Below are positions 11,861-22,250 of a stretch of 64,000 nt of DNA, in pieces. The number at the start of each line of letters is the position of its first letter. Position 1 is the stretch's first letter. The position numbers and the translations under genes are program-made. Origin of the DNA: Fasciolopsis buskii (lineage: Eukaryota > Platyhelminthes > Trematoda > Plagiorchiida > Fasciolidae); contig LUCM01004000.1 of the NCBI GenBank assembly GCA_008360955.1, positions 231,767 through 295,766 on the forward strand. Reading direction: 5' to 3'. The notes below the pieces were generated by a model. The model saw only the letters and a list, made by a program, of their open reading frames with translations, was not told the DNA's origin and ran no database searches.

Positions 11861-13364
11861 CAAATGGGAGAGAACTCAAAAAGCTAGGTGGTCCGCTTGT
11901 ACGTTGGGTCTTTCACAGTCATAGAGGTTTGTATTCAGTCTTCTCTGTTTCGTCGACGTTATATCGAGTAGAAATGCAGATCCTGGTGTCTTTGTATCCG
12001 GGACTTTCCTCGTTGCCCAGAAAAGATTCCCGCTGTTTCGCGCTGAACCTTCATATAATCCATAAATTGGCAGTAATATATGGCCCAGGTTGTACATAGT
12101 ATGGGAAGCAAGAACATTCTAGCAATTCGCACAGGTGCAGAGGCATCTCCCTTTGATAACACGATATCGTCTGATCAGATCCGATCAGTATTTATTTGCC
12201 TTCTTTGGAATCTACTTGACACTATCTAGACAGCTAAAATTCATGGGCGGCGATATTCACGAAAAACTTGGCTCGCTGCAGGCCGCGCAACGGTCTAGTT
12301 CTGACCAAGTCTACGCTTGCCGTCAGCAGCTGACGTTTGTCAGGATTTGATGGTAGATCCCAGTAAGCCGACGCTCTTTCGGCTGCTTCCAATCATTAAT
12401 GTTTATCTTCTCCCGCTTCCCCGAAGCCATATGCAAAGCGGAAGCAAGGGTTAGCCAGTTCCTGTGCAACGTCAGTTATAAACAAAAGGAACAGAAGAAT
12501 TCTAAGCACAGCGCTCTGAGTTACTCCGATTGTGGCACCTCCTGATCCGGATTCGTAGCCACCCACCCGAATTGTTTAACGACAATTGCTGAGAATCTGC
12601 CTCACCCATGTCCTGGCCGCTATGGTTATATCGAAAGCAGATAGTCTTTGGTTTAGTGGAAAACAGTTTGGAGAGTCGGCGGCTATGCTGAATACTACGT
12701 GGCGGACCTCGACTACCTTGCCTTCGTCCATGTGGCCAGTTGTTTCATCCAGAAATATGAAGAGCTTTGTTAAACATTACCTATCCTTGAGGAAACCGTG
12801 CTAAACCCATGTAAAGAGCCTGTTGCTAACATGATGTAAGCATGGGTGTTGGCTGCACATTCGTTGTATGCATTCAAGCAACACTGGTCTCACACCTGCC
12901 GGCCTGTAGTTTTTGGAATTATGCCTAAAACCTGCCTTGCTCTTTGCTGCAATCATAGCCCATTTCCAGCCTGCGGGAATTTCTGCTAACCTAAGTGAGG
13001 CTATGCAGAGCTTCGTTACAGGTTTGTACGACAAATCCTTCAAAAAATGGGAAAGTGCTGGATGGATTTCGTCTAATCGCGCTGATTAGTTCCTGCTTAT
13101 TTCTCCTAAAAGCTGCAGCAATTTCGCTTCCTTAAGACTGAATCAATCTAGATGAGCTACCGTCGGAACTCACTGAAAGAAATCTTAATGGGTTGGTTGC
13201 GCTTGGTGGTACAGGTATTTAAGGATAATTGGCGAGTCGTTCTTATACGTACCGGCAAGAGGTAAAGCGCTATTATATCTCTCTGAGATCCGCATGCAAT
13301 TATGCGTGGCCTTTTCCGGAAACACAAACCTAAGCCGTTGGTTCGGGGATCAAACCGTTGGTCG

Positions 13365-13475
13365 CCTGGGGGATTTCGAGTGCTTGTTCGTCCCAGCGAG
13401 ACGGCCATGTTTTGTGGTCATTCAAACCGTGGAGAGCAGTTTGTCCACCGGTGGCAACTTTGTTTAAAGCAATGA
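13365..13475 (+). repeat. Sequence related to the left end of the MULE element at 33.09 kb
   Basis: About 90 bases align with 33096-33185. Both read GGxATTCACGA/GGATTTCGAGT-like sequence, then CCxGCGA-ACGGCCA, then GTTTT-G-GG-TTCAAACCGT, then TCCACC and a final ATAAC/GGCAAC. The match stops beyond about 13475, so only the end of an element is present, inside the LINE relic. A second weaker TCAAACCGTTGG unit sits just upstream at about 13350. Confidence 0.55.
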
Positions 13476-13494
13476 CCCATGGATATACTGAGAG

Positions 13495-13516
13495 ACAGCC
13501 TACCTAGGTAGGCTGT
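13495..13516. repeat. 22-bp perfect palindrome
   Basis: ACAGCCTACC-TAGGTAGGCTGT is its own reverse complement over 22 bases with no loop. It lies just after the MULE-end-like block. It could form a cruciform or a short hairpin; no function can be assigned. Confidence 0.85.
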
Positions 13517-14912
13517 AAACAGCTGTCTACTGAAATGCAAATGTTCCTGCATGACGTTGTGCTCCGCTCCTTCCTTTTTGACGGTTATTGGCTTGTTATC
13601 CTCACCATGGTGTCCTCGGTGGCCTACTGGCAAGCTACCCATGTACTACTTAATCAACGGGCACATGTGTGCTAGTTGATCTTATATATAGGTCCTGTAT
13701 GCCCGAAGGGTTTAAACGCATCAACAATTGTTGCCAGGTGATGCTTATGAACAGTTTCTCGCTCTCTCCATTTACATTTTCTCATCCACTTTTTTATAAA
13801 AATGTAATTTTGCCGCTTCCCTAGTATACAGAAGACCTTGTAACGTTGTACAAAGGACGTTGTAGCGTCTTCTGTGCAAACGTTTTCTTATTTTCATGGT
13901 GTGTCCAATAAGCACAGAACCTGTTTGGAGTTGTCTTCACATACCAGTCTAGCTTATCATCCTACTCAAACCAAGCGTCTCTTTGCATTGCATAGATTCG
14001 GTTCCCGACCTTTGCATTTGCGTTACAGGCGCCCTGACAATAATGGCCGTTGTAATGAACCCCGAACATCCATCGCGATTTAATCACTCCTTATTTTATA
14101 GGCTTCCATCAGGACGAACGTAGCTTGTTCTTCCGCACCGCCAAAGAAGACAAGTCCTCGGCCATCTACAGCAACCCCCTTCACATCAGCACCCACTCTC
14201 GACCGATGCACCTGTCTCTCTTTGTTCCAGGATAGGCGTGTTGCTGCATTTTTCGTATAACGACCTTTGATTCCAGCAGCATTTTTGGCAGGTTCGGCGT
14301 GTGGCATGGCGTCTTGCTACCGGCGTCACTTGCAGTTTGCCGTGGTTGCCCATGGCATGGAATTCTTCCGTCACTGCGGAGCAGATATCATTAATGTGTC
14401 CGTTGTCACTGGGTCTGGCGCACATGCTTTCCACGTATCTCTAAATTTAATCTCTTTTTAACCCGCCGATTCAGTCCATGAACATTGAGCCATGAATAAC
14501 CTTCGCTCGTGGAGTGCTTTCATCGACTCGGTCAACTTCATGAGGGTTAGAGCTCCTCAATAGAGTGAATCGTGGTGTCTTGTCCACCAGGTGCTGCAGC
14601 TGCGCTATCAGCGCAGAATCCTCCACACTGTCTGTTGAAGGGGCCCCTAAGGGCAATTTTTGCCCACAAGTCCAATGATTAGATGAACACAGTACGAGAT
14701 GACCTGCACATTCTGGGTAGCTAATGGAAATAGGGCGCCCTATTGCGCATAATTTGAGTGCATAAGTGGCAAACCCCATGTCGATCGCTCACTCTTTCCT
14801 GCCGGCAATAGGTAAACCCCTCCGGAATAAAGCCAGTCTGATCCTTCTTCAACCAAGGATAAGTGATTGCTGCATCCACCGAAATGTATGTCTTTGTCAA
14901 TAAATCACTCAA

Positions 14913-16580
14913 CCCACTTCCCGGACTGGGGGCGGTAGTATAATTTCCTGCGACCTGGAGCCTCTTAAGCTTTCACAACATGCTGTGCTCTTGAGTGCAA
15001 TCCCTCAGGGACACTGGCTTTTTGACCCTTCAGACACCACAGCTGTTTGTTCTTGGGCTTGGCCCAACAAACCATTTTCCACCGGATATTTGCCGGCGGT
15101 GAGCTTTCCGCATGTCCTTATCGGGTCTTGGTTAACAAGAAGAGCACCAGCTTTCTAGTTCTGGGAACTGGACTTGGTGGTCTGCGCGCAACTGCGGTCG
15201 TCCAGTTTTCCGCCGGCTCCCGACCTTGTTTTCTGTTTCCTAAGTATCTCAGAATGAACACTGCAGTGTTTTCTTGCGTTTCCTTTGCCAAGCCATCACC
15301 TTTTTCGGATTTTTAACAATTCCCATACCCGTCTTGGGTTGCTTTGACTGTAGTGTGATTGGACTCCCCACGCGTCCGTGAGATATTATCGCCAATTTTC
15401 GGTTCTGTTTGGACAGTGTTTCAGTTCATTTCCAGTTACTGTTCTCTTTGGTAGCGAATGATAAATGGGTACGTGTCTGCGCCTGGATAAGCACAATACC
15501 GGGGTTTGTAGATCCTGGTGGATCACATTAGGCCTAGCTTACCACGTCCTTCCGCTGGCGTGGAACTGCTCACCAGAAGTAAATGGTAAGCGACCACCAG
15601 TTTTTGTCCCGCTTCCGCCACTAGTCCTAGCGGTAGATCTCTGTTGCGGGTGCTGCCAAACACTATTAAGAGTGGCAGCGGTCGCCGTCCACCCGCTCCC
15701 TTCCAGACACCAGTTTTATGACTGTTTCCATACTTGGGACCCTTATTGAGCCTGGCCGGCCTCCGATTGCGGGTGACGCGAACCACTGTGAACCAACTGC
15801 TTTCTAGTTTTGTCCTAGGTGACCAATGGCTCAACACAATTGTGTGAAAGTAGCCGCCCACTTTTGTCACTAGCCATCAAGAGCTAGTCTCTGTTTACCC
15901 GGATTCACTCAACAGATGCTCAATACTCTGGTTGAGTTCATCCCCCCAGGCTTAAGTTTACTTTGCCGGGTTCTTTCCCCTGGGGACCTTTTTATTTTTT
16001 GAAGTTTTATTCTTCGAAGCCTTATTACTACGCCCTTTCTGGCTCCTTTAGCTAGTTAGCCCGGCCTAAAATTCTGCGGTGGCTCCCTAGCTTGGCTGCA
16101 GCTCAGTAGCTTTTTTGGGAGAATGCGGACTTGGTAGGAAGTCGAGAGCGTTGCACACCAAAAGAAACTCACCGAGCACAAGCGCATTTCAGTGATCCCT
16201 GCTGTATGCGCAGTTCATGAGTCCTCTGTGACGAAACAAGGAAATTTTGGCAGTATCAGTGCTTGCATCTTTCGCGTTTGATGCCATTCACTCCTTTTGT
16301 TATGCAGACACTTGCCCAATAAATGCCGTGTCCAAATAGCGATAAATCTACTGACGTAGATGCACTTAAAACCGTCATCCCAAAGATGGCAAATGGTAGG
16401 GAAAACTTTTGGAAGAAGAACGGAAACGGGATAAAACTAGGCACAGTGAATGGGGACAAAACTGTCGCTGTTTCACTATCGTGGTTAAAAATGACGTCCC
16501 GATCAGCACTTCAAAAAATTAAGACCCTAGCAACTGAACGGTTCAGTTCAGTTTGCACGGGCTAGCAAGTGCTGAGTTCC
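14913..16580. other. No gene recognised
   Basis: Pyrimidine-rich on the plus strand. Open frames on both strands at 15465-15870 (up to 115 codons) show no family signal. The DNA there contains loosely repeated CCACTAG/CACCAGTTTT units. I see no RNA gene. Confidence 0.45.
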
Positions 16581-17180
16581 TTCAATGTCGTGCTGAAGAT
16601 TTTCTATCCTCCCCTGGCAGCTTTGTTTTCCAGATCCAATTCGGTTCGCTGCAAGCGTCCAATGTCATTGAAAATGAGAAGGGAATGGACAGCTCTTCAC
16701 AATTTGAATTTGAGGAAACATTCAACGTTCTCGAGTTTCAGCACTTCAGGATGTCATACCAACAAATATTCTCACTAAAACTTCGGTTATTCATTCCCTT
16801 TTAGCGTAGTCCACCAGTAACGAGAAAATCTACCGCACATTGTTTTCCTAAATGCTGTTGAGCCCTCTGCACTCATTAATGCTGTCGCTAGCTTTTTTCA
16901 AGTCCAGAGCATTCTATTACAGAATAGGTCTCTCTCACTGAAGGTGTAGAGGGTCTGCCGTAGCCTTGCACCTCTGCTTCTCGTTTTATCCACGGTAACT
17001 TGCCAGAACACGTCAACCTTCAGGATTCCGAACGTTTCAGTCATATCGCCAACAGACCCAAGCTGCTTCAAAGGGACCGGTGTAGGCGCATCATTTGCCT
17101 CGTATCTATCAAACATTTTGTCGCTTGGCAACTGAAAACTCCCAGGGATACCGCACAGTATTTTAAGCTGTTTCACATGC
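16580..17180 (-). mobile_element. Possible LINE reverse-transcriptase fragment
   Basis: One minus-strand frame near 16860-16930 reads LDLKKASDSIN. This resembles the FxDxxKAFDSIN motif A of LINE reverse transcriptases, where the D is catalytic. The surrounding frames are broken and I could not place the other motifs convincingly, so this is a weak call. Confidence 0.3.
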
Positions 17181-19055
17181 TCGTAGTTTGGATGTATTGA
17201 AGTAACTCACGAGTAAAACTCCAATCCAGTAAAGCCCGGTTCTCCAGTTATATACTTGTCAGCGAAAGTACGGGCCACAACGAGGGAGATATGAAGCCCA
17301 CTAGTCACTAGTCAGTGTTGAACAGCAGTAATAACCCAAATGGATGTTCCTTTCCTCCACGGTATGTAACTAGGGACTAGGGAGATGAGTGAGGCCCGGT
17401 GAAATTCGGCAGGTGACACTTTGCATGCATTTCAGCAATGGCTATTTGTCTGGGAATCGAAAGAGCAGTTTTTATCTACTTTAATCCACCAGCGGGCCAA
17501 CATGCGAGTCATTTTTTGGGAAATTTCACGTTCAAAATCCTTGGTAAGGAGCGTTGGATCATGTTTATGACCCGGCAAGCTATTTCACTAGGCAGCTGCT
17601 GTTGATGACATAAGGACAAGCGGGTAATTATCTAAAAGCTTGCGATCTTATGGTGAATGACTTCGGATTGTTCCGTTCTTTCTTTCCTACCCCCAAGCAA
17701 AACCCCCTGTCCATCTTCGACACTGAGGATCTTCCATCTCCTCCGTCGCCACAGAATCCTGAGCGCTTTTCCAAAGCTTTTCCCATCGCCTTTTCTTAAC
17801 AATTTGTGAAGCAAACTATGCCCCGACAATATTAAATGCGACCACGCATGGAGTTCCATTTCAGATGCGCCCAAACTTTATTCTGTCTTCCCGAGCGGTT
17901 CCTCTCTTCTTCTAATCTAGCTTCGGTCCTACAAAGGTTAGTTATTTAATTGATTATACGGGTGCCTACAGGCAACTCTAATCTTTCTCCTCCTTAATAA
18001 ACTCCAACATGGCCACCAAAAGTTCATGGTTTCACTAGTCAGCTATCTTCGGATATTAACTTGCACTGTTATCATTTCTGCAACTTGGCCATTGTATCTC
18101 CCCACGCGGCTTATTTTTGCCTGGCGGATTCCCATGTATTGTGACAAGCCTAAAGGAATCTTTCTAGACACAGCTAGGCATACGTTTCAAATCATTACTT
18201 TACCACCCATCATTGAAATCTGCCTATCGTCCCGCGTCCGTTACCCTGCGTTCTATCTCGCCGCTATGAAAGGCTGCGCGTTATACTACTCTTCTTTCTT
18301 CCCTGCCGCGATAGGTTCAACTTCGATGCATCCTACTGTCAGACACTTTGGGTGTTCAAAGCGCATTATCAGATTCTAAAATATAAACTGTGATTTATTT
18401 ACTATGGATACAGCCGGAGTTTAGTATGCTTCCGTCCGAAATAGCTCCTTCTCTATTTGCGCCTAATACCGTTGTTCACTGTCAATCCCTAAATATGGTC
18501 TAATTTTTTACTCGCCTGCACAAAGAGTCCAAACAGTAGATAATCACGTTCACCCTCATGTGCTGGTTGCTCGTTGCTATATCTCAAGGTTCTTTTCATC
18601 GAAACTGACTAATGAAATGTTTTTATTGGCATACGATAAGAGCAGACGCTCCGAATACATCTCAACATTCTTCTCTCTCTAAATGGCTTCGGCCATCATC
18701 TCTGATGGGCCTTCAGTTTGTTCTTCCGATTTGGCAACAGACTTCAGCTTCTGGCGACTGCCTCCACAGGATTGCAATTGGCACTGACTCAGCTTTGTAT
18801 GGTTCTCCACCGGCTAGTCGACAGAGTCCAGTTCTTCTTCCCGCATCAGCTCTGCCATTGAAGAAAGGTGAAAGCAAAGAAATACAAATTATTACCAGCA
18901 AAATCTTTCAATCCATGAAACTGACATGATTACACAATTCATTTCGATGACCGGTGGCTGCGCTCGTCAAAAGCCAACTGCATTCCGAAATTTTATCTTT
19001 TAGGCTGTGATTTTCCGTACAAACTGCCGCTCAACAGATTACATACGTAGATACT
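17180..19055. other. No gene recognised
   Basis: The plus-strand open frame 18026-18379 (117 codons) is hydrophobic, but it matches no family I know and lacks a supported start or splice context. The rest contains only short overlapping frames. Confidence 0.45.
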
Positions 19056-20262
19056 GGCATGGCAGAGCTGAATAGGTCGTTCTTGGCAGCCTCTAACATT
19101 CGACTACGCCTAAAACTGCTACAATAGCTCACTTATAGTTACTACATTTTACGAAATAGATGCACTATGTTGCAGGTATTTTGTCGCGAGCCAATAATCA
19201 ACACAACCACAAGCTGCCATTTAAGCCAGACTACTTCTCTCTTGCGTTTCAGATGCCGCATCCGCGGCAGACGCGCCGCTAACACTTTCGTTCTCGTAAT
19301 GGCGATTCCGAATCCGCTGCCCTATCATTCCTGTTAGGAACATGTGAGCTAGAACTGGCGCTCGAGTTCTGGCCCGGTCAACGTTAACTACGCGGATTAT
19401 CGCACTGGATATCGCATTTCCGCGATCGGGCAAAACCGCGATTGCTGCTGTCTCCGGAACGGCTTGCGCACCTCATATTCTCCAACCGTACTGGTGAATA
19501 ACATCAAATGCTGCGAGAACAAAAATGACAGCATAGGGGAAATTCTTGGCTAGTGTATTTAAGGATTGTTAATGCACTATTTCTTTCATCTGACGCGCCT
19601 CTTGGTACAGCTTACCACCATTCGTATGTAGATATTATCAATATCCTTGGAGTTCCGTATCCAAAGCTTCACAAATTTCCTCCAGATACTTTGAGACAAT
19701 CGTTTTCCGCTCTCAGCATTTTTTGGCCATTTGTTGTCAGGTACGTGTCTTCTCCAATTCGCCTGACGTTCCGCCTGTTTTTCACCACTTCCATCCAATC
19801 ACCGCATTACCACTGCTTGTCGTCCCTTCAGCTTAACGTTTCCGTCCATTACGTAAGGCTCCCGACGTTTAGTGTCTCTAGCTCTATATCGATAACCACC
19901 GTCGGGCTCCGTCCATGTTGTGCGCCAGCAATGAGCACATTTAGTGCACTTAAACACGAAATGACTCGTGGTCCGCTACTTGCAAACAGTTCCAGCAAAC
20001 TGTTTCTCGGTCTTAAAAATTGAGTTTTCTAAGTTTTTGTTTTTCACTGGCATGCTTTTAATTCCCCTGTTGCTTTGCAGCATCTCATTCACCTTCCAGG
20101 GAGCTTCTGCAATAACTCAATATTGCTCTCACCGTCTTATCCCATTCGACTTCTATCGTCTACATTTCCTGCGCCTCATTATCCTTGTAAAAATTTGACC
20201 TTGCCATGCGCATGCCTCTCACAAATCCAGAAATATACAATATTATTGTTATTATAATGCAA
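19055..20262 (+). mobile_element. (ATT)n-tailed repeat family, copy A (full length)
   Basis: This 1.2 kb unit ends in a (ATT)n-type tail at about 20240-20262. Its inverted relative lies at 32726-33093 plus 36672-37510, and two further relatives in the same orientation end at 44432 and 52756. A fixed microsatellite tail with variable 5' ends is the signature of non-LTR or SINE-like retrotransposition. The plus-strand frame is open from about 19553 to 20023 (up to 156 codons, no ATG needed to open it) and its end reads CCAPAMSTFSALKHEMTRGP, then LLANSSSKLFLGLKN and a stop. The other copies keep the equivalents of APAM.TF.A.KH..TR and a stop at the same place. The 5' part (about 19100-19480) is nearly identical to 37050-37470. 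I do not recognise the family. Confidence 0.8.
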
Positions 20263-20800
20263 TTCTAAATCACTCTTTATTTGTTTTGTACGTTTTACCG
20301 CCACATTTTATCCATTCTGTCACATCCAATTCATGTCCCTCCTCAGCATTCACAAACCTCGCAACGCAAGGGAACTACGCAGGGTGCTGACAACCCTCTG
20401 GCGTGTTGCATGCACACTGCGTCCTACGAGATAAGAATCGAAACCAGAAACTGTAACGAAGGGAAGTCCCGGTCAAAATCAAATCGCGTTACCATTTGTG
20501 CTTTTTTCACCCAAATATGATCCAACGCGTGTGTAATTTGATATTTTCTAGCTCCTTTACTCCATGCCCTTCGGTTTTTCATTCCTTTTCTTCTTCTCCG
20601 TTGTCTCAAAACGTTAAGATTATGCTCATTGCAGGCGTTCTGATATTTACCTACAATCTCGCTGATGAAGAACGTTTGACCTGGTCCTTTATCAGATGGC
20701 GAACGGGCGCATGTTTCCCCTTTTATTAGAGGGTTCCTGTTAACTGACCAATGCTTGCCATCATCTTCAGCCTTTTAGTGGTGGCCTGTGATTATGCCCC
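20263..20800. other. Gap between copy A and a LINE, no gene recognised
   Basis: Short frames only. Reverse-strand sequence near 20560-20620 could be the extreme 3' remnant of the LINE at 20800-22250, but the signal is too weak to assign. Confidence 0.35.
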
Positions 20801-22250
20801 GCATGGTTACATCGTCGACAAACATTGCAATTCTGGACGGTTGAGAGAGATGGATGTTGTTGTGGACCGTGCCAAATAGAGGTCAACGAAATAAGCTTTA
20901 CGGGATACTGCATGAAATTGGCGGTAATCTAGAGATGGCTTTTGCCACCTAGATGACAAAACTGCGGCCAGCACGAAAGCTGCACAGTAAGTCTAGTAGA
21001 TGACCTGAAATCCTATATGCATGAAGCTCATACACCACTTGGGCACAGAAATCTGTCAAAATCTTTCACATCCTATGAATATGGCATGCGAAATCTGCCC
21101 ATCAACATGGGTTTTAGTGAGGCTGACGATGACAACCAACATTTTGGTATTGCAAGGGTTATCCGGGAGGAAACCATACTGGCATTGAGTATGAAGCTTT
21201 CTGCTTGCAGGCCTGAAGTGATGGATTTACTAAGCAACATTTGAAGGATATTAGTGGAGAAACTGGCAAGACTAGTTGGCTTCTAGCCGGGGGAATTAAC
21301 CGGCCTCGTTCCCTATAGAGTGGCTCTATGACCGTTTTCCAAATAAATTAGTAAGTGTCGCTTTCAGTGCACCTCCGGAAGAAAAAAGTAAATCGGACGC
21401 CGAAAAACAACAGCACTAAATTTTGTATGCCGAGAGGAGGCTGGTCAGGTTCCTCGGCGTTTGAATTGATTGGCAGATGTTACAGGGTAGAGGTCAAAGG
21501 GGTTGGTTGAAGGGTGGGAGGTATTCAGCTTTAGATGACGCTAAACATGGTGCTTACGTGAGATTTAAAGGCCTGAGCTGCTAGTTCAAAGTGCGCTAGT
21601 GGAGATCTATCTGGGTTTTTTGGGGCTAAGAGGTATGACGCCAATGGTTATATTTGCCTAATGAACTGAGGGAGACAAGCTTAATTCTTGGACTCCCGGC
21701 CTGTAGAGCATTTCGCCCTTGCCTATGGTGCATCCTGATCTGGTAATTACGTTGGCTACGAACGAGAGCGGACTTTCTTTCGTTCTGCGCGAGACCTTCT
21801 AGCTTGTGTCTAGCGTACATCAGTGGTCTCTCATGTATCACACGTTTTATTGGGCGGAGAAGACAACGGTTATCTCACTTGGGGATTTAGGTCCTTCGAA
21901 CATAGGCCTTGTGAGCCGTGAACATGAGGATTTTCAGCCAAACAACCATCTTCTCGGCAATAAGGCTTGCTAACTGATGGCTTCGATAACGGTCAAAGAA
22001 GCCGTTGAAGGCTTGAAAGTTCGCCCTTTTTGGGAGGCACACAGAACAGGATACGTTGGGAATGAGTGGCCAAATGACATAATCAAAGCGAATAAGTTCG
22101 TGATCACATTTTAGGTAGGGAAGGTGGCGAATCTCATCGTTCTGCAGCTCATCATTTGTAATAACTAAATTCAGCACAGTTGCGCTTTTGACACCCCGAA
22201 ATCTGGGAGACTCCACAATGCTTTGAATCTACTCTCTATCCGGGGCAAAT
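20800..22250 (-). mobile_element. LINE ORF2 relic (endonuclease C-terminus and polymerase)
   Basis: The clearest part is 21887-22216, a 109-codon minus-strand frame. It opens with ESPRFRGVKSATVLNLVITN and continues with DEIRHLPYLKCDHELIRFDY. This is the C-terminal half of the LINE endonuclease (the xTRxRGxxxSxLDLVxTN...LxPLGxSDHxxLxF signature; the SDH histidine position survives as CDH). Downstream, 21626-21841 (RHKLEGLAQNERKSALVRSQ) looks like the usual basic linker. Beyond it, broken frames resemble polymerase motifs, for example CQYGFLPDNPCNT in place of CQxGFxxxRSCxTN. The copy is dead. Confidence 0.75.

Larger units (their letters stand above)
11860..14912 (-). mobile_element. Non-LTR retrotransposon (LINE) ORF2 relic: endonuclease and reverse transcriptase
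   Basis: Read on the minus strand from high to low coordinates, pieces of one ORF2 appear in order. 14471-14779 resembles the apurinic-type endonuclease: GAPSTDSVEDSALIAQLQHL, TPRFTLL, HEVDRVDESTPRAKVIHG. 12801-13043 resembles the N-terminal palm: IPAGWKWAMIAAKSKAG, then KNYRPAGVRPVLLECIQRM, which follows the WK.A.I.PI.K...NYRP pattern. 12480-12600 holds weak matches to the IRRC-HxRS..SGVPQGS region. 11876-12162 resembles the C-terminal thumb: YGQFMDY-like string, GKSRIQRHQDLHFYSI. Many stops and frameshifts make it a fossil. A short MULE-end-like block (13365-13475) interrupts it between endonuclease and polymerase. Individual piece assignments vary in strength; the order supports them. Confidence 0.72.

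Noticed and set aside
12135..12804. Plus-strand frames of about 70 codons
   Set aside because: Antisense to LINE reverse-transcriptase remnants on the minus strand.
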